A DNA stretch of 64,000 nucleotides from Empedobacter brevis_A (lineage in GTDB: Bacteria; Bacteroidota; Bacteroidia; Flavobacteriales; Weeksellaceae), in NCBI RefSeq assembly GCF_965118635.1, contig NZ_CBCPHV010000002.1:402231-466230 (forward strand), read 5' to 3'. This document shows, piece after piece, positions 46,183 to 59,100 of the stretch. The first letter of the stretch is position 1, and the number at the start of each line of letters is the position of its first letter. The notes beneath the pieces were generated by a model, which ran no database searches, had not been told where the DNA came from, and saw only the letters and a program-made list of their open reading frames with translations. Made by a program: the position numbers and the translations under genes.

Positions 46183-49100
46183 GATGAATGATGCTTGAAA
46201 TTAAAAAAAAGGAACTATAGTGCTTACAACTATTTTTCTACCTAGAATTTCTGTTGTTTCATTGTGAGTTCCCTTCACTTTTAGTAATTTTACGTAACTA
46301 GTTGCAACAAAAGAATTTGGACAAATTTCATTGTTATAGTTGTGAGTTCCTTTCGCTTTTAGTAATTTTACGTAAGTAGTTACAACAAAACTATAATGAA
46401 AGTATATAAACCCAAAGTTGTGAGTTCCTTTCACTTTTAGTAATTTTACGTAAGTAGTTACAACTTTGACTCAACGCTTCCTTCTGCATATCTTGTTGTG
46501 AGTTCCTTTCACTTTTAGTAATTTTACGTAAGTAGTTACAACCAAAGAGGAGTTAATTAATAACTATTTGCTGTTGTGAGTTCCTTTCACTTTTAGTAAT
46601 TTTACGTAAGTAGTTACAACGGTTTGGGTTTCATTAAACCAAACGTTAACGTTGTGAGTTCCTTTCACTTTTAGTAATTTTACGTAAGTAGTTACAACTT
46701 ATAATTACATTCCGTATCTAAATAAACTGTTGTGAGTTCCTTTCACTTTTAGTAATTTTACGTAAGTAGTTACAACTTCTTGTGTACCTTGTCTTAAAGC
46801 TGTTTCGTTGTGAGTTCCTTTCACTTTTAGTAATTTTACGTAAGTAGTTACAACGGTTTGGGTTTCATTAAACCAAACGTTAACGTTGTGAGTTCCTTTC
46901 ACTTTTAGTAATTTTACGTAAGTAGTTACAACATTATGTTCACATTGCTTATGCAGAACCTAGTTGTGAGTTCCTTTCACTTTTAGTAATTTTACGTAAG
47001 TAGTTACAACGTTCGTTCGTAGAGGTTCCAATACCGACGGGTTGTGAGTTCCTTTCACTTTTAGTAATTTTACGTAAGTAGTTACAACATTAATTCCTTT
47101 TTGTTGTGATGATGTTTTGTTGTGAGTTCCTTTCACTTTTAGTAATTTTACGTAAGTAGTTACAACGAACTCAAATTTCAAAAGAATGGAGAGAATGTTG
47201 TGAGTTCCTTTCACTTTTAGTAATTTTACGTAAGTAGTTACAACATTAATTCCTTTTTGTTGTGATGATGTTTTGTTGTGAGTTCCTTTCACTTTTAGTA
47301 ATTTTACGTAAGTAGTTACAACTGGTATACTCATATAAATAACAATAATAGTGTTGTGAGTTCCTTTCACTTTTAGTAATTTTACGTAAGTAGTTACAAC
47401 AGAATCAGCCAAATGGTGATTATTTAGCTAGTTGTGAGTTCCTTTCACTTTTAGTAATTTTACGTAAGTAGTTACAACATATCGCGAATAACTGTAGGCA
47501 AATCGTTGGTTGTGAGTTCCTTTCACTTTTAGTAATTTTACGTAAGTAGTTACAACTTGTGTTGAAAATTTAAGCATGTCTTCGAAGTTGTGAGTTCCTT
47601 TCACTTTTAGTAATTTTACGTAAGTAGTTACAACGGTAGTTTACAAATAGATCCAGTAAGACATGTTGTGAGTTCCTTTCACTTTTAGTAATTTTACGTA
47701 AGTAGTTACAACTTCAATATCTACTCTAAATTTATCATCATCGTTGTGAGTTCCTTTCACTTTTAGTAATTTTACGTAAGTAGTTACAACGATGAGAACC
47801 GTCTAAGTTAACAACCTCACGTTGTGAGTTCCTTTCACTTTTAGTAATTTTACGTAAGTAGTTACAACAATAACATCATAGAAATACCTAATGAAACAGT
47901 TGTGAGTTCCTTTCACTTTTAGTAATTTTACGTAAGTAGTTACAACATAATTTCATTTGGTTTACAAAGTCCTTTTGTTGTGAGTTCCTTTCACTTTTAG
48001 TAATTTTACGTAAGTAGTTACAACCAAAGGTATTGGATTTGTAGATAACATGAAGTTGTGAGTTCCTTTCACTTTTAGTAATTTTACGTAAGTAGTTACA
48101 ACTAAAAACGTGTTTGCCATTGTTACTACGTTGTTGTGAGTTCCTTTCACTTTTAGTAATTTTACGTAAGTAGTTACAACTCCCAAATCATGTTGATTGC
48201 TTGTAATTAAGTTGTGAGTTCCTTTCACTTTTAGTAATTTTACGTAAGTAGTTACAACCGGCTGTAAAAATAGATTGTAGATAATACCGTTGTGAGTTCC
48301 TTTCACTTTTAGTAATTTTACGTAAGTAGTTACAACGTATCAATGTAGAAGTACACAAAGAAATTGGTTGTGAGTTCCTTTCACTTTTAGTAATTTTACG
48401 TAAGTAGTTACAACTGTTTTTTCGCCTAATTTACCATCAGGCACGTTGTGAGTTCCTTTCACTTTTAGTAATTTTACGTAAGTAGTTACAACTACCATAG
48501 CCGTAGGACTTGCTAATGTTGAGTTGTGAGTTCCTTTCACTTTTAGTAATTTTACGTAAGTAGTTACAACAATGTTATCCAAAGCAAAAAGCAGTTCTTC
48601 GTTGTGAGTTCCTTTCACTTTTAGTAATTTTACGTAAGTAGTTACAACCACCGGGCATCGTTTTACAAGCCTTAGCGAGTTGTGAGTTCCTTTCACTTTT
48701 AGTAATTTTACGTAAGTAGTTACAACTATCACCTTCGGAAACACTTTCGTACATTGGTTGTGAGTTCCTTTCACTTTTAGTAATTTTACGTAAGTAGTTA
48801 CAACTAGTTGTCATCAAGGCTCCATGTATCTATAGTTGTGAGTTCCTTTCACTTTTAGTAATTTTACGTAAGTAGTTACAACTGATGTTTTTCGTTCAAA
48901 CATGTACATACAGTTGTGAGTTCCTTTCACTTTTAGTAATTTTACGTAAGTAGTTACAACTAATATCTTTTAAAGGCGTTGCGTCTGCTTGTTGTGAGTT
49001 CCTTTCACTTTTAGTAATTTTACGTAAGTAGTTACAACGATAAACTTCAAAACCATTATAACCTATGGGTTGTGAGTTCCTTTCACTTTTAGTAATTTTA

Positions 49101-52100
49101 CGTAAGTAGTTACAACAGATCTTAAATCCTCTATTACTTCACCATTGTTGTGAGTTCCTTTCACTTTTAGTAATTTTACGTAAGTAGTTACAACTACGGA
49201 GCAAAAATTAAAGAGGTTTACGACGTTGTGAGTTCCTTTCACTTTTAGTAATTTTACGTAAGTAGTTACAACTCGGCTATCTTCTTAGCTATTACCTTTT
49301 CCGTTGTGAGTTCCTTTCACTTTTAGTAATTTTACGTAAGTAGTTACAACTTTTTCTTGTCGCTGTCGTCCACCGTCCAAGTTGTGAGTTCCTTTCACTT
49401 TTAGTAATTTTACGTAAGTAGTTACAACCGTGCGTACGGTATGCACGACGCGTTAGCCGTTGTGAGTTCCTTTCACTTTTAGTAATTTTACGTAAGTAGT
49501 TACAACTAAAAGGCAATTATTTAACCGAACTTTGGAGTTGTGAGTTCCTTTCACTTTTAGTAATTTTACGTAAGTAGTTACAACTTAATTGCTGTTTTTG
49601 TGTATACCCATTAAGTTGTGAGTTCCTTTCACTTTTAGTAATTTTACGTAAGTAGTTACAACGTTATCGAATGTACGAAATTAAACTACTTAGTTGTGAG
49701 TTCCTTTCACTTTTAGTAATTTTACGTAAGTAGTTACAACGGAATTTTTGGAATATTACAAAGGGGTTTGGTTGTGAGTTCCTTTCACTTTTAGTAATTT
49801 TACGTAAGTAGTTACAACGGCAATAGTGGCATTTATTGGGACATTTTAGTTGTGAGTTCCTTTCACTTTTAGTAATTTTACGTAAGTAGTTACAACTAAT
49901 ACTCTTCTGCATAATCTTCAAATGCAGTTGTGAGTTCCTTTCACTTTTAGTAATTTTACGTAAGTAGTTACAACCGCGTCTTTTGTTGTTATAGTTCCAG
50001 TTTTGTTGTGAGTTCCTTTCACTTTTAGTAATTTTACGTAAGTAGTTACAACCATAAGGCTTAGATAAGAAAATCAATTTTGGTTGTGAGTTCCTTTCAC
50101 TTTTAGTAATTTTACGTAAGTAGTTACAACGTACCTTGCTGTATTAACGTCCAGCCTATCGTTGTGAGTTCCTTTCACTTTTAGTAATTTTACGTAAGTA
50201 GTTACAACACGCGTTAGACACACGTACGAAGGCCTTTAGTTGTGAGTTCCTTTCACTTTTAGTAATTTTACGTAAGTAGTTACAACCCCAAAGCACGACA
50301 ATAGACGAAGCGCCCTGTTGTGAGTTCCTTTCACTTTTAGTAATTTTACGTAAGTAGTTACAACAATTTCCGCGGCGTTACCCGATAAGTTACCGTTGTG
50401 AGTTCCTTTCACTTTTAGTAATTTTACGTAAGTAGTTACAACACCAAAAACCAAATTTTCCTATAATTCCTAGTTGTGAGTTCCTTTCACTTTTAGTAAT
50501 TTTACGTAAGTAGTTACAACATCGTTTTCGTCGAATTGAAAAGACCAGGCGTTGTGAGTTCCTTTCACTTTTAGTAATTTTACGTAAGTAGTTACAACGA
50601 GAAGCATTAATTCGAGCGTTTTCCTGATGTTGTGAGTTCCTTTCACTTTTAGTAATTTTACGTAAGTAGTTACAACAGATCATTACAACACCATACACCC
50701 AACACAGTTGTGAGTTCCTTTCACTTTTAGTAATTTTACGTAAGTAGTTACAACATTATTGGTATTGTTGGATTTTCCCTTTACGTTGTGAGTTCCTTTC
50801 ACTTTTAGTAATTTTACGTAAGTAGTTACAACTTGGGGACAAATGGGAAATTACACCATATAGTTGTGAGTTCCTTTCACTTTTAGTAATTTTACGTAAG
50901 TAGTTACAACTGTACCATTTTGCGAAATCCTCCCGGTATAGTTGTGAGTTCCTTTCACTTTTAGTAATTTTACGTAAGTAGTTACAACTTTCAACAAAAC
51001 GCCAAAGTACACCAAAGAGTTGTGAGTTCCTTTCACTTTTAGTAATTTTACGTAAGTAGTTACAACCGAAATAATGAAAAATCAAAACGAATTACAGTTG
51101 TGAGTTCCTTTCACTTTTAGTAATTTTACGTAAGTAGTTACAACTCGTCGTACCCGAATAAATAATTGGGCGTAGTTGTGAGTTCCTTTCACTTTTAGTA
51201 ATTTTACGTAAGTAGTTACAACGCCCGGAAAATGTAAAAGCATACATTGAGGGTTGTGAGTTCCTTTCACTTTTAGTAATTTTACGTAAGTAGTTACAAC
51301 AATAGGAGCAGAACATACCTATCAACACGCGTTGTGAGTTCCTTTCACTTTTAGTAATTTTACGTAAGTAGTTACAACAATTTTAAAAAAGCCTTTATCG
51401 GTTCTTATGTTGTGAGTTCCTTTCACTTTTAGTAATTTTACGTAAGTAGTTACAACACATTCAATTCCATTATCTAAAGCTTGCTTGTTGTGAGTTCCTT
51501 TCACTTTTAGTAATTTTACGTAAGTAGTTACAACCTTATTCTAAATCTTTAGATTCCCAGATAAGTTGTGAGTTCCTTTCACTTTTAGTAATTTTACGTA
51601 AGTAGTTACAACAGCGATAGGCGATACGGCTACTTACATAGAGTTGTGAGTTCCTTTCACTTTTAGTAATTTTACGTAAGTAGTTACAACCGGGTAAACA
51701 ATTTACCAGTAGAATAGATAGTTGTGAGTTCCTTTCACTTTTAGTAATTTTACGTAAGTAGTTACAACGTTATGAAGCTGGCGCGACTTTGACTTATCGT
51801 TGTGAGTTCCTTTCACTTTTAGTAATTTTACGTAAGTAGTTACAACGCATTAAGTAATACGCCCACGGAAGTAATAGTTGTGAGTTCCTTTCACTTTTAG
51901 TAATTTTACGTAAGTAGTTACAACGTATAGACCCGACGCGGTTAAACTCGAACTGTTGTGAGTTCCTTTCACTTTTAGTAATTTTACGTAAGTAGTTACA
52001 ACCGCGGGCTACGCTGGTATCGAAGTAATAGCGTTGTGAGTTCCTTTCACTTTTAGTAATTTTACGTAAGTAGTTACAACTGTTTACGTTTGTTCAATAC

Positions 52101-54811
52101 CAGCGCGATAGTTGTGAGTTCCTTTCACTTTTAGTAATTTTACGTAAGTAGTTACAACGCTTTCACTAATTTTAGATTGAGTTTCAGAGTTGTGAGTTCC
52201 TTTCACTTTTAGTAATTTTACGTAAGTAGTTACAACATTATGGAAGAAAAACCGCAAGCCTTTAACGTTGTGAGTTCCTTTCACTTTTAGTAATTTTACG
52301 TAAGTAGTTACAACCGTTTAACGAAAAAATGGCGGCCGTGTTAAGTTGTGAGTTCCTTTCACTTTTAGTAATTTTACGTAAGTAGTTACAACAATCGTAA
52401 GTATAGGTACGCGAAGGACAAGGTTGTGAGTTCCTTTCACTTTTAGTAATTTTACGTAAGTAGTTACAACCAGTGTTCTAAGTTCCAAGTAGGGCAAGTC
52501 GTTGTGAGTTCCTTTCACTTTTAGTAATTTTACGTAAGTAGTTACAACGTTTTTGAATCGTTACGCATCCAATCAACAGTTGTGAGTTCCTTTCACTTTT
52601 AGTAATTTTACGTAAGTAGTTACAACCGCGGTAAATTCGTCGGTAGACATTAACAAGTTGTGAGTTCCTTTCACTTTTAGTAATTTTACGTAAGTAGTTA
52701 CAACCTAACCGAATGTATGAAATTAAGTTACTTAGTTGTGAGTTCCTTTCACTTTTAGTAATTTTACGTAAGTAGTTACAACCACCGCGGAAATAGAAAT
52801 AGACTTATATACGTTGTGAGTTCCTTTCACTTTTAGTAATTTTACGTAAGTAGTTACAACGAATACATAATAGTCGAAGACTTCGAGTTAGTTGTGAGTT
52901 CCTTTCACTTTTAGTAATTTTACGTAAGTAGTTACAACGAAGTTACCGACGCTATTTTAGACCAAGTTGTTGTGAGTTCCTTTCACTTTTAGTAATTTTA
53001 CGTAAGTAGTTACAACTTGCGAGTGCGGGGCGAATTACCCACTTTGGTTGTGAGTTCCTTTCACTTTTAGTAATTTTACGTAAGTAGTTACAACTTGCGT
53101 GATTTGAATAATGAATTTCATAAAGTTGTGAGTTCCTTTCACTTTTAGTAATTTTACGTAAGTAGTTACAACAAAATAATGCTTCTCGAGAACCTTTGTA
53201 AGGTTGTGAGTTCCTTTCACTTTTAGTAATTTTACGTAAGTAGTTACAACTTAATTGTTCAATTAATGTCATTATATCAGGTTGTGAGTTCCTTTCACTT
53301 TTAGTAATTTTACGTAAGTAGTTACAACTTTTTATACTTGAAAGTAAATCACCTACAGGTTGTGAGTTCCTTTCACTTTTAGTAATTTTACGTAAGTAGT
53401 TACAACCGAATTCGTCAGCCTTAGATCTAACTCCAAGTTGTGAGTTCCTTTCACTTTTAGTAATTTTACGTAAGTAGTTACAACAACTTAGTCTTCATTG
53501 CTTTTTTCAATAGAGTTGTGAGTTCCTTTCACTTTTAGTAATTTTACGTAAGTAGTTACAACGTGCCTTACGTGGCGACTTGGAAGCGACCAGTTGTGAG
53601 TTCCTTTCACTTTTAGTAATTTTACGTAAGTAGTTACAACTTAACGCTATCGCTGGTTATGCAGACATCGGTTGTGAGTTCCTTTCACTTTTAGTAATTT
53701 TACGTAAGTAGTTACAACTGTAACCAAATTTTTTGTAAATGCTTTTTGGTTGTGAGTTCCTTTCACTTTTAGTAATTTTACGTAAGTAGTTACAACACTT
53801 AAAGGCGAGATAGCCGCGAAGCTGGGGTTGTGAGTTCCTTTCACTTTTAGTAATTTTACGTAAGTAGTTACAACAAAAGTAGTTGAAAAAACAATTGAAC
53901 CGATGTTGTGAGTTCCTTTCACTTTTAGTAATTTTACGTAAGTAGTTACAACTAATGAGATTTTAGAAGTTGATTATTCTTGGTTGTGAGTTCCTTTCAC
54001 TTTTAGTAATTTTACGTAAGTAGTTACAACCTACTTCAAATCGTTTAAATCCTACTTAACGTTGTGAGTTCCTTTCACTTTTAGTAATTTTACGTAAGTA
54101 GTTACAACAATGAATTAATGTGTTTAGCTGTAGTCATAGGTTGTGAGTTCCTTTCACTTTTAGTAATTTTACGTAAGTAGTTACAACTAGTAGTCAATTT
54201 ATTGCAAAACATATTAAGTTGTGAGTTCCTTTCACTTTTAGTAATTTTACGTAAGTAGTTACAACTCTAACATCTTTAAAAGTTGGGGGAGGGTGGTTGT
54301 GAGTTCCTTTCACTTTTAGTAATTTTACGTAAGTAGTTACAACCTAAATGAAGAAAATAAAATAGTTTTCTTCGTTGTGAGTTCCTTTCACTTTTAGTAA
54401 TTTTACGTAAGTAGTTACAACACCCTTTGGGATGTCTTTACGAAGAAATTAGTTGTGAGTTCCTTTCACTTTTAGTAATTTTACGTAAGTAGTTACAACA
54501 TCTTTGTCGTAATTATTAATAGCGTAATTGTTGTGAGTTCCTTTCACTTTTAGTAATTTTACGTAAGTAGTTACAACAGAGCTGCATTAATTTGTGCTTC
54601 TACTTTTGTTGTGAGTTCCTTTCACTTTTAGTAATTTTACGTAAGTAGTTACAACCTTACTCCAATCAATCACAACATCAAATGTGTTGTGAGTTCCTTT
54701 CACTTTTAGTAATTTTACGTAAGTAGTTACAACCTAAATATCGCATTCATTTTGGTTGTTACAGTTGTGAGTTCCTTTCACTTTTAGTAATTTTACGTAA
54801 GTAGTTACAAC
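46183..54811 (+). CRISPR. Type II-C CRISPR array, 110 repeats plus one decayed remnant
   Basis: The repeat is 48 bases (starts GTTGTGAGTTCCTTTCA, ends AAGTAGTTACAAC) and the period is 78, so spacers are 30 bases. Starts run without a break from 46261 to 54061 at 78-base steps (101 repeats), then nine more from 54140 to 54764 after the only 31-base spacer (54109-54139). The repeat at 46261 has four changes, that at 46339 one, and a half-repeat ends at 46230, exactly one spacer before. The decayed end is thus at 46.2 kb and the young end beside cas2. The strand is set by the tracrRNA anti-repeat: crRNAs read left to right. No leader is seen at the 46-kb side. Confidence 0.97.
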
Positions 54812-54821
54812 CTCATTTTAA

Positions 54822-54844
54822 AAATCCTTTATAGAAAAGGATTT
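54822..54844. other. Hairpin at the cas-proximal array end (leader-side region)
   Basis: AAATCCTTT / AAAGGATTT with a 5-base loop lies inside an outer CTCATTT ... AAATGAG pair, beginning directly after the last repeat. This ~60-base segment is the likely site recognised by Cas1-Cas2 for spacer insertion (inference). Confidence 0.5.
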
Positions 54845-54874
54845 AAGAAGAAATTTAGAAATGAGAAAAAAAGC

Positions 54875-54914
54875 AAAATCCGATAGAAGTTATGTTTTCT
54901 ATCGGATTTTTTTA
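54875..54914. terminator. Bidirectional terminator between array and cas2
   Basis: A 13-bp perfect stem (AAATCCGATAGAA / TTCTATCGGATTT) has T-runs on both strands. It can end pre-crRNA transcription (+) and the cas9-cas1-cas2 operon (-). Confidence 0.88.
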
Positions 54915-54927
54915 TTCCTACTAATTT

Positions 54928-55266
54928 TTAAAATAATTCTAATTGTTGTGGACCTGTTGGTAAATCAGTTTCTTTTTTGGAAAAAAATATTTCCATTTGC
55001 CCGAATTGTTTATCTGTAATACAAATTATGCCAACTTTACCAAATTCTGGTAATTTATTTTTCACTCGTTTTATGTGCACTTCTGCATTTTCTTTACTTG
55101 GACAATGTCTCAAATAAATAGAAAATTGAAACATCGTAAAACCATCATCAATTAACTCTTTTCTAAAACGGGTTGCTTGACTCCTTTGTTTTTTTGTTTC
55201 CGTTGGTAAATCAAACAAAACTAAAACCCACATAATACGATAAGCATTATAACGACTAAAACTCAT
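54928..55266 (-). CDS. cas2: CRISPR-associated endonuclease Cas2
   Basis: A 112-aa ferredoxin-fold protein that dimerises and bridges Cas1 dimers during spacer insertion. MWVLVLFDLPTETKKQR near the start holds the conserved Asp, and FQFSIYLRHCPSKENAEVH the central strand-helix. Its start overlaps the cas1 stop by four bases (ATGA). It ends 14 bases before a strong bidirectional terminator. Length is typical of type II Cas2. Confidence 0.95.
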   Translation of the reverse strand: MSFSRYNAYRIMWVLVLFDLPTETKKQRSQATRFRKELIDDGFTMFQFSIYLRHCPSKENAEVHIKRVKNKLPEFGKVGIICITDKQFGQMEIFFSKKETDLPTGPQQLELF

Positions 55267-56153
55267 GTCATTTCAGGAAAACGAATCACACGTTGCTCCC
55301 CTATCATACACTTATACAAAGAACTTGTTGTAGAACTTATTGCTACCAACAAAGGTCTTTTTAATCCATCTATTTTCACATCTTTTGTCGCAATTTTTAA
55401 TAAATGTGCTTTTGCTTCCTTATTCATTTCTGTTGGTCGAAAAGGCTTATTCATCCATTCAAGCACCAATTCATCTACATAAGGGCGATAAGGTTCCATT
55501 ATATCATCTGCCAAACAATATGGATTATATTTGTTTCGATGAAAAATACCAATTGTAGGATTTAATCCAGAGCTCACTAAAGCTCTTGCAACCATACTTC
55601 GAAGAATAGCATATCCAAAATTCAGAAAATTATTAGGAGCATCACCATCTCGTTCTCGCGTAAAATTATCAAATAATTGTTTCCAATAATATTGTGCAGC
55701 AATTCCTTCCATATTTGTAGAATCTCCAGATTTAACATTCGTTAAATAATTTTGCATTGGTTCTTCTACAAATCCAAATTTACTCAACAATACTTTCTGT
55801 TGATAAATCTTAGCTTCTATTGTTTGTTTCCATAACTGCTTGCGCAAAGGTTCCGATACGTTAATTTGATGTTTCAATCGTTCACTATGCTCCACGTGTC
55901 CATTCATCGGCAACATCAATCCCAGAGGCATATGACTTTCGTCGCAACTAATAATTGCTACATTATTTTGTTGTAACATAACCATAAGTTGATGACTAAT
56001 GGTTATTTGATAATGGTCTAATACCAAAAAACCTAAATCTTCAATAGGTACAGAACCTTTTGTTTCCTTGCTTGTTGCATCTTCTATTTTCAATTGATTA
56101 TCTTTCAATTTCAAATATGACGGATTACCGATGTAAATGGTACGTTTTAGCAT
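55263..56153 (-). CDS. cas1: CRISPR-associated integrase Cas1
   Basis: A 296-aa metal-dependent integrase for new spacers. The active-site Glu is in STNMEGIAAQYYW (~150), the His in GIFHRNKYNPYCLADDIMEPYRP (~205) and the Asp in the same segment. Type II-like opening: MLKRTIYIGNPSYLKLKDNQL. It lies 11 bases after cas9 and overlaps cas2. There is no csn2 or cas4, which together with the gene order makes the locus type II-C. Confidence 0.96.
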   Translation of the reverse strand: MLKRTIYIGNPSYLKLKDNQLKIEDATSKETKGSVPIEDLGFLVLDHYQITISHQLMVMLQQNNVAIISCDESHMPLGLMLPMNGHVEHSERLKHQINVSEPLRKQLWKQTIEAKIYQQKVLLSKFGFVEEPMQNYLTNVKSGDSTNMEGIAAQYYWKQLFDNFTRERDGDAPNNFLNFGYAILRSMVARALVSSGLNPTIGIFHRNKYNPYCLADDIMEPYRPYVDELVLEWMNKPFRPTEMNKEAKAHLLKIATKDVKIDGLKRPLLVAISSTTSSLYKCMIGEQRVIRFPEMT

Positions 56154-56164
56154 AAGCTTACATT

Positions 56165-59100
56165 TTAATATTCTCCAATATGAATAATTTCTCCCAAATG
56201 GTTTGTTCTAACTTTTATAATGTTAGAAATTGAACTAGGATTTCTTTTTCTTATAAAAGTTATATTATTTAATGTATTTAAATCAATTATTTGCGATTCT
56301 AAATGATGTCTAAACCAATAGTCTTTCTCAGAGAACTTCTGAACTCTAAACAAATGTTTACTTATCAAAGCCTGATTTTTTCTATCTAACAAATCAATTT
56401 CATTTGGATTAAAATCTTCTGAAGGAAAAACAAACATTTCATTTTGCTTCATCGTAAATTTAAATGTCCAACTTAAGTGATGATTGTAAGCTTTATCTAC
56501 AATTGATAAACCTTGGTTTACTCGAGCAACAGCTTCATAAAATGATACTACTTTTTCGTGGAGATTTCCTTTCTCATCTTCATAAATAGAGACATGATGA
56601 TTGTTTCCTGTACTCACAAAATCGACTGGAATTTTATTTCCGTTTTCATCAAAAATATCTTGTCCTAAATGGTCTTTTTTGGTATGTAATGCTTCTGCAT
56701 TTTTAACTCCTGAAATCGTAACTCGTTTTATTGCAATCCCTTTTTCTTCGTTTAACCAAATTGGATTTCGATCTAAATCTGAAAATGCTTTTTTTGCATC
56801 ACCATTAAATTCATTTAATCGAGTTTGTAAAATTCGCTTTACACCTTCATCAATCACTTTATCAATTTTTAAGTCTGGTCCAATATCTTTGCGAATCGTA
56901 TAATCATCTTCTAACCATATTATTTTTACTTTTTCAGGTAATTCTGTTCCATCTTTTAATAAAATTGGATTTTTAGCTAATGTATTTTTACCTGTAAAAG
57001 CTTTTTTGGGATCATTCCCATTCTCAACTAAACGCTGTAATAAAAGAGATCTATATTGTGGATTCGAAACCATTGCAATAGTCGTCTCATCAAATTTTCC
57101 AGAAACTTTTTCTTCTTTAAATGCATATTGTTTTATTTTTCCATAAACAGTTTCCTTGTGCATTTGTCCGCGAGGCGTTAAAGCAATCTGAACTTTTTCG
57201 CTTCCTTTTATTTTATTGATATTTCGAGTTACAACTTTATTTTTTGCTTTATGCGATACTAAAACAGCTTCCAAATGTTGTTTCGCTAGTTTTCTGAAAT
57301 TTGGAATAGGCTCATTGAAAACACGTTTATAATTTCCTTTCCCATCTTTTATTTTATGCGTTTCTTTTTCTTCAATTCCTAATGCATCTTTACTCGATAT
57401 TCTTAAGCTATTTGTTTCAATAGCCTTTTTATTTTTTGCATTTGAAATACTATCATATTCGTCATTTCTACGCGCATTTAAATTATTTAAATACTGAATA
57501 AAACTACGTTTGGTAAATGCAACTGTTAGTGCATCCATAGCATGATGACGGTGATCGTTACGCTTTGTCCAATCTTTGATGATTTCTTTCTGATTACCAT
57601 CTTTTGTAGTTTGCATTTCTGTTAAGCCAGCCAAACGATATTTCTCCAAATTCAACTCTTTCATTACATTAATCAAATCCCAATCGTCACGCAAACGATC
57701 TGTAACTGAACCAGAAGTTGAAAGCACCGATTTAGTAATTTGAAACAAGATTTCTTTCGCTTTTCTAGCAATATATTGTGAATCACGTAAATCTCTTTGA
57801 ATAAAACCTTCACCAATTTCAGAACCTTTCATTGTTAGTTTCTTGTATTTAGCTTTTGAAATTCCCTCATCATTTAAATCAAACAAAGCTTTTGAACGTA
57901 TCAAAAATTCATTTAATTTATCTTGTCCAAAGGCATCAAAAATATAATCGTAAGCCGTTTTATTTCCTTTATCTAAATTAATTTGGCGCGGAACTAAAGT
58001 TTTATTTGAAAAACTATCATCAAACAAACGTGATTGAGGAATAATATGTTCGATGTCGTATTTTTTCGTAAAAATATCTTTCCGTTCGATATATTGATTG
58101 GTGTACAAATCTTTATAACCATTATTTTTTAGTTCTTGATACAACTTATAACGAATTATGTCATTGCGCGTTGGAAATTTAATTCCATCTTCGACTTGAA
58201 GAATCTTAATAATTTTCTCGTGTTCAATTTTTCCTGCATTTATAGCTTTGGTCATTTCCTCACGCTCTTTTGCATTCTTCTTCAGTTCACGTGCTAATTC
58301 AATACGAATTTCATCAAATTGAAAATTTCTTTCCATTCCAGCTTTTTCCAATTTATCATTTTCTGTATCAATGATTGTATTCACTACATTTACCATCTGA
58401 TTCAGAATCTTCTCAACTACAGGATTTCTTAAACTATTTTTTGGAAGAATATCTAAGCGAGATTTTAATTCACGATTTTCTAATTCTTCTTTGGTTAAAG
58501 AGTTTTTAGAATGGCGATATCCAGCTAAATCACAAGCAACAGAATATTCATTTTCTTTTATAAAAGGAAATATTTTACGAATTGCTTTACTACTTAAACT
58601 TCCATAATCATCTTGAAAAGAAACACTACCAATTACTTTCGTTTGCTCCTTATTAAAACCGAATTTTTGTTCCAATAATCTGTATAAAGTATCCATTCCA
58701 GTTGCTGAATTGTCTTCTTCATAAGCATATAACAAATGCCACAATTGAAATGATAATTGCTCTTCAAAAGCTTTTCCTTCTAACTCTGCATTGAAATCTA
58801 AAATTTCAGATTTAATTCCTAAATGATTAAAAATAGCTCGTACCATTTCCTTAATCTCAATTGCAGGTTTATCTATATCAGCTAATGTAATTTCATCTTT
58901 ATTTAATTTTAATTTCAACTCTTCGCGAACATCATAACCTTCATTATCAAGAATTGTTAAATAAGCATTGTAAAGTGCCTGATTGGTACGATTTCCTTCT
59001 AAATTGTTATAATTTATTTCCCAATCCTTAGGTTTATCTACTAATAATTTCAAAACTTGAGAAGCTGTTAAATTTCCTTTTAGATCTAATTCTTCAAATA

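Noticed and set aside
46201..53922. Many open frames of 60-150 codons on the - strand with VVTTYVKLLKVKGTHN or SCNYLRKITKSERNSQ repeats
   Set aside because: They are translations of the CRISPR repeat. The 78-base period is a multiple of three, so frames stay open; they are not genes.
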